DNA of 48,383 nt, from assembly GCA_045113475.1 (NCBI GenBank), contig JBGUIY010000111.1, positions 1 through 48,383 on the forward strand. The letters run 5' to 3'. The notes beneath the pieces were generated by a model. It did no database searches, was not told the origin of the DNA, and saw only the letters and a list, made by a program, of their open reading frames with translations. Position numbers and translations under genes: made by a program. This DNA comes from UBA4246 sp045113475. Lineage in GTDB: Bacteria; Bacillota; Clostridia; Christensenellales; Aristaeellaceae. Of this stretch, positions 8,479 through 15,961 are shown one piece after another; position 1 is the stretch's first letter, and every line of letters starts with the position of its first letter.

Positions 8479-8494
8479 TGCCAACCGGTTAGCA
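8479..8494. promoter_or_regulatory. LacI-family operator 2
   Basis: TGCCAACCGGTTAGCA, palindromic except for one position pair. Its centre is 51 bp from operator 1, about five helical turns, which suits cooperative binding or a small loop. An AT-rich stretch separates the two. It is also upstream of the divergent sirtuin gene. Confidence 0.8.
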
Positions 8495-8540
8495 TATTCG
8501 GTGCTTGAATACGTCACGATATCACCCGGTTCGGGTATAT

Positions 8541-8574
8541 CCTTTTCAGGGCAAAATCCTTTTCAGGGCAAAAT
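8541..8574. repeat. 17-bp perfect tandem duplication
   Basis: CCTTTTCAGGGCAAAAT occurs twice head to tail at 8541-8557 and 8558-8574, between the sugar-operon operators and the sirtuin. No role is evident. The rest of the 8500-8700 gap holds a small ACCCG-GTT-CGGGT hairpin and a possible weak plus-strand promoter around 8590-8620. Confidence 0.85.
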
Positions 8575-8702
8575 ATCAGCATTTCTTCTTTCAAAACCGG
8601 GGATCGCGTGATAATATAAAGCTGCAGCAATACTTTGCCGATCCGGTCTGAGCTGCAGGAACCTTCCGGCGAAATATCAAGTGAGACAGGAGCAAAACGG
8701 CC

Positions 8703-8777
8703 ATGAAAACAGCAGCCGATTATTCATTTCTGAACAGAACCGCTGAAGCCGCCGGCATTCCGAGGTGGCCGGCATGA
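8703..8777 (+). CDS. Possible 24-codon leader peptide upstream of the sirtuin
   Basis: A short reading frame starts at ATG 8703, beginning MKTAADYSF and ending IPRWPA. An AGGAG lies ten bases upstream. Its TGA (8775-8777) overlaps the sirtuin ATG at 8774 in the ATGA arrangement used by many gene pairs in this window. It may couple translation to the sirtuin, or it may be chance. No known family was recognised. Confidence 0.3.
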   Translation: MKTAADYSFLNRTAEAAGIPRWPA

Positions 8778-9508
8778 ACGATGCGGCACTGAAGCGGCTC
8801 GGGGACATCATCAGCCGATCCAGGCGGATCGTATTTTTCGGGGGCGCCGGCGTTTCCACAGCCAGCGGCATCCCTGACTTCCGCTCCTCCACAGGGCTGT
8901 ACGCCGGGCAGGAGAACGGCCTTTCGCCGGAAATGATCCTCAGCAAGACCTTCTTTTATCTTCAGCCGGAAGCATTCTTTGATTTTTACCGGAAATACAT
9001 GCTGCACCCGGAGGCGAAGCCCAACGCGGCCCACCGCTATCTCTATGAATTGGAAAAGCGGGACAAACTGAGGGGCATCGTGACCCAGAATATCGACGGG
9101 CTCCACAAAGCAGCCGGGAACATCCGCGTATACGAGCTCCACGGAAACGTACACGAGAATCACTGTCTGGAATGCAACGCTTCCTATCCCATGGAGAAGA
9201 TCCTGCATTCGCAGGGGATCCCCCGGTGCGAATGCGGCGGCGTCATCAAACCGGACGTGATCCTCTATGGCGAGCCGCTGGAAAAGTATGTCTGCATCGG
9301 CGCGCTGCGGGAGATCGCCAACGCGGACACGCTGATCGTGGCAGGCACCTCCCTGGCGGTGGAACCGGCGGCCTCCATGCTCAGGGATTTCTCCGGCAGG
9401 CACCTGATCGTCATCAACCGCAGCGCGACCCCGGCTGACGAAACTGCTGAGATCGTACTGCATGAAGACGTGGAAGAAGTATTCCGGCAGCTGTCGCAGC
9501 TGTTATAA
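8774..9508 (+). CDS. Sir2-family NAD-dependent protein deacylase (sirtuin)
   Basis: Cytoplasmic NAD+-dependent lysine deacylase of 244 residues. The nucleotide-binding motif GGAGVSTASGIPDFRS is at about residues 23-38. TQNIDGLH is at 104-111 and the catalytic His123 lies in ELHGN. Four zinc cysteines are visible at 131, 134, 152 and 154; the second pair is CxC instead of the usual CxxC. GTSLAVEP is the later NAD-contacting segment. ATG 8774 follows GAGG by eight bases and is preferred to the in-frame GTG at 8765. It stands alone on the plus strand, divergent from the sugar operon and ending in a strong terminator. Confidence 0.93.
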   Translation: MNDAALKRLGDIISRSRRIVFFGGAGVSTASGIPDFRSSTGLYAGQENGLSPEMILSKTFFYLQPEAFFDFYRKYMLHPEAKPNAAHRYLYELEKRDKLRGIVTQNIDGLHKAAGNIRVYELHGNVHENHCLECNASYPMEKILHSQGIPRCECGGVIKPDVILYGEPLEKYVCIGALREIANADTLIVAGTSLAVEPAASMLRDFSGRHLIVINRSATPADETAEIVLHEDVEEVFRQLSQLL

Positions 9509-9528
9509 ACATTTGTCGGTACGGAAAA

Positions 9529-9560
9529 CCGGCGCGGAAGATTCCGCGCCGGCAGTTTTT
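9529..9560. terminator. Rho-independent terminator after the sirtuin
   Basis: CCGGCGCGGA (9529-9538) pairs with TCCGCGCCGG (9543-9552) around a tetraloop, followed by CAGTTTTT on the plus strand. The reverse strand has a short T-rich tail as well, so it may also stop the convergent lipoprotein transcript. Confidence 0.9.
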
Positions 9561-9570
9561 GTCAAATATA

Positions 9571-12369
9571 TTACGCTTCGTCCGGATAGTCGCCTTCGAA
9601 GAGGTTGCGCTGCGTAGCGCGGTCGGCGATGCCGGTCGGCCTGAGGCCGTGGTCGATCTGATACTGAAGGATCGCGTTGTGGGTGTTCTTGCCGTAGTTG
9701 CCGCTGACGCTGTCCTTGTAATAGCCCTGCGCTTTCAGCGCCGTCTGGAGCCGTTTGACGGGCTCGCCGCTGTCGCCGATGCGCAGCACCAGGTAATCAG
9801 AGCCGGGAGGGCCGTCGGTCACTTTCACATAGTCCGGCGGGCTGGTTTTGGCGATGTTCGGAGTCGACGTGGCCCGGGGCGTCGCTGTCGGACGCGGCGT
9901 GCGGGTCGGCGCCGTCGTCGGTTCGGCCTTGTAGATGCGCTTCTGCACCGTCTCGCTGGCGATGCCGTCCCTGCGCAGGCCGTAATCCGCTTCGAAGTTC
10001 AGCACTGCCTGATAGGTCGTGGCGCCGTAGCGGCCGTCCGAGTTTCCCTTGAAATAGCCCAGCTTGCGCAGCGCTGTCTGGAGGTCCTTGACCGGCGTTC
10101 CGCGGGCACCGAGGGAGAGCGTGGGATACTTGCCCGCCGGCGCGGCCGTGACATTATGATAGGACGGCGGGTTCGTCACCCGGGGCGTCGAGGTCACGCG
10201 CGGGGTCGACGTGCGCCGCGGAGTCGCGGTGCGCCTGGGCGTCGCGGTCACGCGCGGCGTGGCCGTCCTGCGCGGGGTCGCGGTCCTGACGGGAGCAGGC
10301 GTAATACGCGGGGTCGCTGTGCGCCGGGGCGTCGTGGTCACACGCGCCTTCGGGGTCGGCGTGCGGTTGTACCTGCCGCCGAACAGCATTTCCTGCATCT
10401 TCGTAGTGGCGACGCCGTTCTGTCTGAGGCCGTTGTTGGCCTGGAAATTCATTACGGCCTGATAGGTCGAGGCCCCGTATTTGCCGTTTGCCGTTCCCTT
10501 GAAGTATTTGCCCTTCTTGAGCGCCTTCTGGAGCTCCGTCACCGGCGCGCCGCTGTCGCCCATCTTCAGGGTGATGTAGTTGGAGCCCACCGGCGGATTC
10601 GTGACCGTGCGGTATGCGGGCGGGTTCGTCACGGTTTTCGGCGTCGCCGAAGCCGTGGGCACGAGGCCGAACAGCATGCGGTTGGTGGTCGTGCTGGCGA
10701 TACCGGTCTGCTTGAGGCCGTTCGCCTTCTGGAAAGCCAGCACCGCGTTGTAGGTCTTCTGGTCATACCTGCCGTTGGGAGTGCCGCTGTAGTACTTCGC
10801 TTTCCTCAGCGCCTTCTGGAGCTCCGTCACCGGCGCGCCGCTGTCGCCAAGGCGCAGGGTGATATAGCTGGTCCCCACCGGAGGATTGGTGACCGTCCGG
10901 TAAGAGGGCGGGTTCGTCCCCTTGGTGGCGGCCGGCGTCGCCGTCGGCTTCCCGCCGTACAGGCGGTCAAAGGTGGCTGAGCCGGCAACGCCGTCTACCT
11001 TGATGCCGTTCGCCGATTGAAAGGCGCGAACAGCTTCGTAGGTGCTCACGCCGTATTTACCGTCCACGGTGCCGTTATAGTATTTTGCGCGCTTCAGCGC
11101 GGTCTGCAGGACGCGCACCGGCGCGCCCGTATCCCCCATGTGCAAAGTCGCGAACCCATGAGGCGGATTCGTGACCGTTTTCCATGTCGGGGGCGCTGTG
11201 GCCCCCGACGTGGCGATGGCACCGGGCTTCGGCGTCGCGACACTGAAGCTGTGCTGTTTAGGGTCGTACCGTTTCGGCGTCCCGGTAAAGAGCAGGGTCA
11301 GCGTCCTGCCGCCGGCCACGCCGTCCGGCTTCAGCCCGTTCTGGTTCTGGAATTCTTTCACGGCGACCGTGGTGTTGGCACCGAAATCGCCGTCCACCGT
11401 ACCTGTGAAGTAGCCCAGCGCCTTGAGCTTCCGCTGCAGGGTCTTGACCGCCTCGGTGTTCTGGGCGCCTTCCTTCAGGCTGATGCCGATGATGCCGGAA
11501 GAGGTGGCGGCTTTGCGCGCGTTGGCGCTGTACATGGCTGTCAGGGTCTCGGAGCCGGCGATGCCGTCCGCTGTTTCCAGGTTCCTGCTCTGGAAGGCGA
11601 TGACCGCCTGCTCGGTGATCTCGTCAAACTTGCCCGTGGCCGTACCGTTCAGATAGCCCAGGGAGATGAGCCTGCGCTGCATGGTGACGGTGGCCGCGTT
11701 GTTGGAGCCGCGCTGGAGCCGCAGATTCTTGGCGATTCTCGGCGTGGCGGTGGGCCTCGGCGTCGGGGACGCGGAGGGCCGTGCGGTCATTCTGGCGTTC
11801 TGGAGGGTCTCCAGCGTCTTGTCGCCGGCAACGCCGTCCGCGGTCAGGCCGTAGGCGCGCTGGAAGTTGGTCACGGCCGTCTTGGTCGCTGCGCCGTAAT
11901 CGCCGTCGATGCCTCCGGAATAGAAGCCCAGTGCCTTCAGCTTTCGCTGCATGTCCTTAACGGCGTTGTTGTTCTTGAGGCCGAAGCGCAGCACGCTGCT
12001 GGTGGGGCTGGGCGTCGCCGTCGGGCGGGGCGTGTTCGTCACCGGCACCGGGGTCTCCATGGACTGGGGCGGAGTGACGATCAGCGCGCCGATGCCCATT
12101 GGGTCGCCCTGGGGCGCGGCGGTCATGCCGGACGCGCCCGCGGTCATCACGATGCGGGCCGGTGAGGGCGTGACGCGCAGGGGCGAGGGCGTCGGCCTGT
12201 CGGTCGCCGGCGGGAGCGTCTCGTAATCCGGATACCTGGCGTTGTTCCCCTGTGCGGATTCGTTTCCGCTCTGAATGATATCAGGCTCAACGTAACAGCC
12301 GCTCAGCAGCACCGATACGATCAGCAGCAGCGCTACAAACAAAAGCGTTCGTTTGCCCGGGCGTTTCAT
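9571..12369 (-). CDS. Lipoprotein with eight PG_binding_1 repeats and Thr/Pro/Arg linkers
   Basis: Predicted cell-surface lipoprotein of 932 residues that would grip peptidoglycan. The signal peptide ends in the lipobox LLSGC, with the lipidated cysteine near residue 25. Eight PG_binding_1 repeats of about 65 residues follow, each with the LQ..L..LGYY.G...G.YG..T..AV..FQ...GL pattern. They are joined by linkers rich in Thr, Pro and Arg. The longest linker, between repeats 6 and 7, consists of TPR-type hexamers such as RTATPR. No catalytic domain was recognised, so it is probably an anchor or scaffold. Its ATG overlaps the HAD phosphatase stop by four bases (ATGA). Confidence 0.88.
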   Translation of the reverse strand: MKRPGKRTLLFVALLLIVSVLLSGCYVEPDIIQSGNESAQGNNARYPDYETLPPATDRPTPSPLRVTPSPARIVMTAGASGMTAAPQGDPMGIGALIVTPPQSMETPVPVTNTPRPTATPSPTSSVLRFGLKNNNAVKDMQRKLKALGFYSGGIDGDYGAATKTAVTNFQRAYGLTADGVAGDKTLETLQNARMTARPSASPTPRPTATPRIAKNLRLQRGSNNAATVTMQRRLISLGYLNGTATGKFDEITEQAVIAFQSRNLETADGIAGSETLTAMYSANARKAATSSGIIGISLKEGAQNTEAVKTLQRKLKALGYFTGTVDGDFGANTTVAVKEFQNQNGLKPDGVAGGRTLTLLFTGTPKRYDPKQHSFSVATPKPGAIATSGATAPPTWKTVTNPPHGFATLHMGDTGAPVRVLQTALKRAKYYNGTVDGKYGVSTYEAVRAFQSANGIKVDGVAGSATFDRLYGGKPTATPAATKGTNPPSYRTVTNPPVGTSYITLRLGDSGAPVTELQKALRKAKYYSGTPNGRYDQKTYNAVLAFQKANGLKQTGIASTTTNRMLFGLVPTASATPKTVTNPPAYRTVTNPPVGSNYITLKMGDSGAPVTELQKALKKGKYFKGTANGKYGASTYQAVMNFQANNGLRQNGVATTKMQEMLFGGRYNRTPTPKARVTTTPRRTATPRITPAPVRTATPRRTATPRVTATPRRTATPRRTSTPRVTSTPRVTNPPSYHNVTAAPAGKYPTLSLGARGTPVKDLQTALRKLGYFKGNSDGRYGATTYQAVLNFEADYGLRRDGIASETVQKRIYKAEPTTAPTRTPRPTATPRATSTPNIAKTSPPDYVKVTDGPPGSDYLVLRIGDSGEPVKRLQTALKAQGYYKDSVSGNYGKNTHNAILQYQIDHGLRPTGIADRATQRNLFEGDYPDEA
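10180..10370 (-). repeat. Degenerate 18-bp repeats encoding the Arg/Thr/Pro linker
   Basis: Short tandem units coding for (R/V)TATPR and variants lie within the lipoprotein gene, between PG-binding repeats 6 and 7. They are coding repeats, prone to slippage and copy-number change, and not a CRISPR array. Confidence 0.75.
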
Positions 12370-12989
12370 GGGTCATCCCCGTCCTTCCTGTCAGTGTCAT
12401 GTTCGTCAATTGGTTCGCCTTTGAACTGCCAGACGTCAAAGCCCAGCTTTTCCGCCGCGGCGATATTGTCGGCGTTATCGTCCACAAACAGCGCGTCCTG
12501 GGGCCGGAAGCCGTATCTTTCGCACAGCAGCTCATAGATACGCGACATCGGTTTGATGATGTGCTCCCGTCCGGAGACCACGCCGCCGTCAAAATACCTG
12601 AAAAATGGAAACTTCGCCATGGTGCGCTCAAACTGCGGGTTAGCGTAATTGCTGAGGTAGTACAGCTTCTTACCCGCCTGTTTGAGTTTTGGCAGGAGCA
12701 GCGAGCCCGTCAGCGGCGTCTCCGTATCAACGAAGTTCTCCATCACGTCGGCCGCCTTCAGGTAATCCTCGGGGCTGTCCGTGTGGGCGGCCCGGCACAT
12801 CAGGTCTGCCAAAGCGCCCACTGTGATGAGGCCGGTATCCATCCAAAGCCACAGGCCGCTTTCGAATATGCCGCGGTACAGCGCGTCGCTCAGCCCGAAT
12901 CTGGCCGCGATCCGCCTGGAATCGAAACGCACCAGCACATTGCCCACGTCGAAAACGATCACGTCATGCCGGATCAGCCGTTCATCCAT
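12366..12989 (-). CDS. HAD-IA hydrolase, YihX-like sugar-phosphatase type
   Basis: Cytoplasmic HAD-superfamily phosphatase of 207 residues. Motif I is FDVGNVLV with the nucleophile Asp14. As in YihX-like proteins (FDLGNV), the usual second aspartate of motif I is replaced. Motif II is the YYLSNYANP region (Ser/Asn near 112), the lysine lies in HIIKPMSR, and motif IV is FVDDNADN. Sugar phosphates such as glucose-1-phosphate are plausible substrates from the family, but nothing here proves it. It is read from its own promoter at 13012-13040 and is translationally coupled to the PG-binding lipoprotein. Confidence 0.85.
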   Translation of the reverse strand: MDERLIRHDVIVFDVGNVLVRFDSRRIAARFGLSDALYRGIFESGLWLWMDTGLITVGALADLMCRAAHTDSPEDYLKAADVMENFVDTETPLTGSLLLPKLKQAGKKLYYLSNYANPQFERTMAKFPFFRYFDGGVVSGREHIIKPMSRIYELLCERYGFRPQDALFVDDNADNIAAAEKLGFDVWQFKGEPIDEHDTDRKDGDDP

Positions 12990-13011
12990 TCAGGCTACAC
13001 CCCCGATCGTA

Positions 13012-13040
13012 AGGATAACATAATTTTCCGATAATTACAA
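13012..13040 (-). promoter_or_regulatory. Probable promoter of the HAD phosphatase/lipoprotein pair
   Basis: Minus strand TTGTAA (13035-13040), 17-base spacer, TATCCT (13012-13017) with an extended TGn before the -10. It lies in an AT-rich pocket of a GC-rich region, 23 bases before the ATG at 12989. Confidence 0.55.
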
Positions 13041-13109
13041 TCATATTTACTGTAAATTTACGTTTTCTCCGCTTCCGACAGTACCTGCAGGCAGGATGAT
13101 CCCCCGCCC

Positions 13110-14696
13110 TCACTGGACGCCGATCGATTCGATGCCCTTCAGGACTTCGGGCTCACGGATATCGCGCACGTTGGTATACAGCTTCCGGGTCAGCACAGCC
13201 CCGCCGCGGTAATACAGGCAGATAAAGGGGCAGTCCCTGGCGAACAGCGTCTGGATCTCATGGAGTTTCTGCCGGTAGCTGAACTGATCGGCACACTTGC
13301 GCAGATCGGTGATCAGGTCGTTCATTTCCTTGGTCTTGTAGCGCCCGTAATTGCCAGTGTTCGGCCCGTAGAGCAGGAAGCCCGGATCCGGCACGGAATC
13401 CATCTGGTATGCCGCCAGGCACAGGTCGAAGTTGCCGGCCTTGAGGCGTTCCTTGGCCAGCGCGAAGGAGACCAGGTACACGCGCACCGTGATGCCGGCC
13501 TTGGACAGCTGATCCCGGATCTGGTTCGCCGTTTCCACGCGGACGGAGTTTTCGGCCTCCTCGTATACCCACAGCCTCAGCGACAGGTCCACGCGCTTGC
13601 CCTCGCGGATCATGTCCCTGACGCCGTCCTCGTTGGTGTCGATCCAGCCCGCTTCGTCCAGCAGGCGCTTGGCCTTTTCCAGATTGTAGGTGAAGTAATC
13701 CTCCCCGGTTTCGTCGCTGGGATCGTGGTACATCCAGGTTCCCCGCGGAAAGGGCGTGTCCGTCCGGGACGTCATGCCGTAATATGCGTTGTTGGACAGG
13801 GCGTCCGGATCGAGGGCGTAACGGATGGCGTAACGGACGCGCACGTCCTCCAGCTCGTAGGAGTTCATGTTCAGGAGCAGCGTCTCCAGCTGGCGGGTGC
13901 GGTAATCGATGTTCACGCTGGTCACGCCGCCGCGGTACTGGGCCGTCGTGACGGAACGGGTCACGATGGCGTCGACGCGGTTGTACTCGTAGTCCGCCGT
14001 CAGCGCGTTGTTGGTGGCGGAAAAGAACGCGTTGATGTTCTTGACGCGCGGCTCCTCCCCCCACCAGTGGTCATTGTAGGAAAGATAGAGATAGTTCGCG
14101 GGGCTGAAGGCGTCGGCGCGGTAAGGCCCGGATCCGATCGGATACTCGTACTGGACCTCGCTGGCCTTCAGGATCGGGAAATTCATTGCGTAGATAACGC
14201 CATAGTAAGGGCGGGACGCGTTGATGACCACGGTCAGCGCGTCGTTCGCGTGAGCGTTGGAAACCACATAGCGCATGGAGGCGTACACGCCGTTGTTTTC
14301 GGCTGCGTCGTCCTTGGCCAGGCGCAGGATCTCGTTCACGGTCGCGGCCACGTCATAGGCGGTCAGCTGCGTGCCGTCGCTGAAATACACGTCGTCCCGC
14401 AGGCGGAAAGTCCAGCTTTTGCAGTCGTTGCTCGGCAGCCAGTCGGTGGCGATATAGGGTTCCGGCTCGTAATCGTCGTTCAGCCGGATCAGGCTCTCGT
14501 ACATCAGGCTGTGCAGGGACTGGAAATCCCTTTCCAGCGCCCACAGGGGGTTCAGATACTGGGTCTTGACCGAGATCATGCCCACCGAAAACGTGTCAGA
14601 GGTCAGCTCCTGCGCGAGAGCCGCGGGACAGCACAGCAGCATTGCCAGCAGTACCGGCAGCATCGTCCGTATAATAATGCGCGGAATAGATCGCAA
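13110..14696 (-). CDS. Peptide/nickel-type ABC substrate-binding protein (SBP_bac_5), orphan
   Basis: Exported solute-binding protein of 528 residues related to oligopeptide-binding DppA/OppA proteins. The signal peptide runs to about residue 28 (LLAMLLCCPAALA) with no lipobox. The family segment YESLIRLNDDYEPEPYIATDW and the W-x-F-x-LRDDVYFSDGTQLTA stretch follow. No permease or ATPase genes are adjacent, so it is an orphan binding protein and may serve a transporter encoded elsewhere or have another role. Translation appears to start at TTG 14696 (AAGGTGG eight bases upstream), inside the 3' end of the lytic-transglycosylase gene, giving a 101-bp out-of-frame overlap. Confidence 0.88.
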   Translation of the reverse strand: MRSIPRIIIRTMLPVLLAMLLCCPAALAQELTSDTFSVGMISVKTQYLNPLWALERDFQSLHSLMYESLIRLNDDYEPEPYIATDWLPSNDCKSWTFRLRDDVYFSDGTQLTAYDVAATVNEILRLAKDDAAENNGVYASMRYVVSNAHANDALTVVINASRPYYGVIYAMNFPILKASEVQYEYPIGSGPYRADAFSPANYLYLSYNDHWWGEEPRVKNINAFFSATNNALTADYEYNRVDAIVTRSVTTAQYRGGVTSVNIDYRTRQLETLLLNMNSYELEDVRVRYAIRYALDPDALSNNAYYGMTSRTDTPFPRGTWMYHDPSDETGEDYFTYNLEKAKRLLDEAGWIDTNEDGVRDMIREGKRVDLSLRLWVYEEAENSVRVETANQIRDQLSKAGITVRVYLVSFALAKERLKAGNFDLCLAAYQMDSVPDPGFLLYGPNTGNYGRYKTKEMNDLITDLRKCADQFSYRQKLHEIQTLFARDCPFICLYYRGGAVLTRKLYTNVRDIREPEVLKGIESIGVQ

Positions 14697-15348
14697 ATGA
14701 ATCGACCACCTTTCGGGCGTAGTCCCTGGTTGACTGCGTAGGGATCTCGCTGTATCTGAGGGTTTTATGATCGGATGAATAGCGGTAGAGCCAGTAATCC
14801 ACGTTGTTCGGCCCGGCGTGATAGGCGCAGGCCACCAGCACCGGATCTCCCCCGTAACGGTCGGAAAGGACGCGGATATAGTTCGCGCCGATGCACACGT
14901 TCAGCTCCGGGTCATACAGGTCGTCGTCGCTAATCTTGCACCCGTCGAAGGCCGTTCCCCTGATGTAGGTCTTGGCCGAAGGGATCAGCTGCATCAGGCC
15001 CCTCGCTCCGGTGGAGCCCACATAAGCCCGGGGATCGTAGCTGCTCTCGTTCAGGATGATCGCCGCCAGGTACGCCGGCCGCACGCCGTACTCCGCGGCA
15101 TACTTTTCGATCAGGTCGCGGTACTTGACCGTCGTGCGGTATACCCGCCGCTCATAGGCCGCCTGCTCGGCTGCCCGGGCAGCCTGCTGATCGCCGAGCC
15201 TGGCGCCGCTGACCAGTGCCAGCACCGCCGAGACCAGCAAAAGGAGGCTGAGGGCGCAGATGACCAACCACTGCCAGCTTTTCAGCCGGACGGCGGACCT
15301 GCGGCGGGCCTTTCCACCGGAAGTGCCCTGTTCAGCCGTTCTGCGCAT
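14596..15348 (-). CDS. Membrane-anchored lytic transglycosylase (SLT domain)
   Basis: Peptidoglycan-cleaving enzyme of 250 residues acting outside the membrane. One N-terminal membrane helix (about 25-47) is followed by a short helical linker and an SLT domain. The catalytic Glu101 is in ILNESSYDPRA, followed by GARGLMQLIPSA, GANYI and AYHAGPNNV, all standard Slt motifs. The last ~20 residues after YSAHYYTDD are low-complexity and overlap the binding-protein gene, which suggests read-through past an ancestral stop. Its start overlaps the coaE end by 17 bases; GGAG precedes the ATG by seven bases. Confidence 0.93.
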   Translation of the reverse strand: MRRTAEQGTSGGKARRRSAVRLKSWQWLVICALSLLLLVSAVLALVSGARLGDQQAARAAEQAAYERRVYRTTVKYRDLIEKYAAEYGVRPAYLAAIILNESSYDPRAYVGSTGARGLMQLIPSAKTYIRGTAFDGCKISDDDLYDPELNVCIGANYIRVLSDRYGGDPVLVACAYHAGPNNVDYWLYRYSSDHKTLRYSEIPTQSTRDYARKVVDSFAIYSAHYYTDDAAGTAGNAAVLSRGSRAGADL

Positions 15349-15961
15349 CGCTATGCTCCGCCGTCAGACGTTCCATCAGTTCCCCGTACATTTCTATGAC
15401 CTTTCCCGCGCTCTCCTCCATGGATCCGCGCGTGTCGATGAAGCGGTCTGCCCTGCGGCGCTTTTCCCAGGCGCTCATCTGGCTGTGGATGCGGTCCTCA
15501 GCCTCCGCCCTGGTCAGCCCGTCCCGGGCCATCAGGCGGGAAAGCTGCACCGACCGCGGGATCCAGGAGCACCAAACCTCGTCGCAAAGGGCGTCGAGCT
15601 CTGTTTCGTACAGCAGCGGCACGTCCAGGATGACTACGGGTATCCCTTCCCGTTCCGCTTCCCCAATCTGCCTGTGAATTCTCTCGAAAATCAGCGGATG
15701 TGTGATGTCGTTCAGCCGCTTGAGGGCGTCCGGATCGCCGAATACCAGCCTGCCCAGCGCCTTGCGGTCCAGCACGCCGTCCTGCACATATCCTTCGCCG
15801 AAGCTGTCCCGGATCAGCGGGAGGGCAGCACCGCCGGGAGCCGTCAGCTCCCGCGAGATGCGGTCCGCATCCACGACACGCGCCCCCAGGCTGCCGAGCA
15901 CCCCGCTCAGGTGGCTCTTGCCCGTGGCGATGCCGCCGGTCAATCCCAGGATGTAGCTCAT
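15332..15961 (-). CDS. coaE: Dephospho-CoA kinase
   Basis: Last step of coenzyme A synthesis: ATP-dependent phosphorylation of dephospho-CoA in the cytoplasm. 209 residues, usual for the family. The P-loop GLTGGIATGKS is at residues 6-16. The DADRISRELTAPGG substrate segment follows, and then DITHPLIF and VILDVPLLYET. ATG 15961 overlaps the polA stop (ATGA). The polA-coaE order is common in Clostridia and Bacilli, which supports both calls. Confidence 0.96.
   Translation of the reverse strand: MSYILGLTGGIATGKSHLSGVLGSLGARVVDADRISRELTAPGGAALPLIRDSFGEGYVQDGVLDRKALGRLVFGDPDALKRLNDITHPLIFERIHRQIGEAEREGIPVVILDVPLLYETELDALCDEVWCSWIPRSVQLSRLMARDGLTRAEAEDRIHSQMSAWEKRRRADRFIDTRGSMEESAGKVIEMYGELMERLTAEHSDAQNG

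Noticed and set aside
8720..9463. 247-codon minus-strand frame opposite the sirtuin
   Set aside because: The plus strand encodes an intact sirtuin with all catalytic motifs; the antisense frame has no recognisable domain.
10180..10370. CRISPR-like array of short repeats
   Set aside because: The units are contiguous, degenerate, in frame and encode a Thr-Pro-Arg linker; there are no unique spacers and no cas genes.
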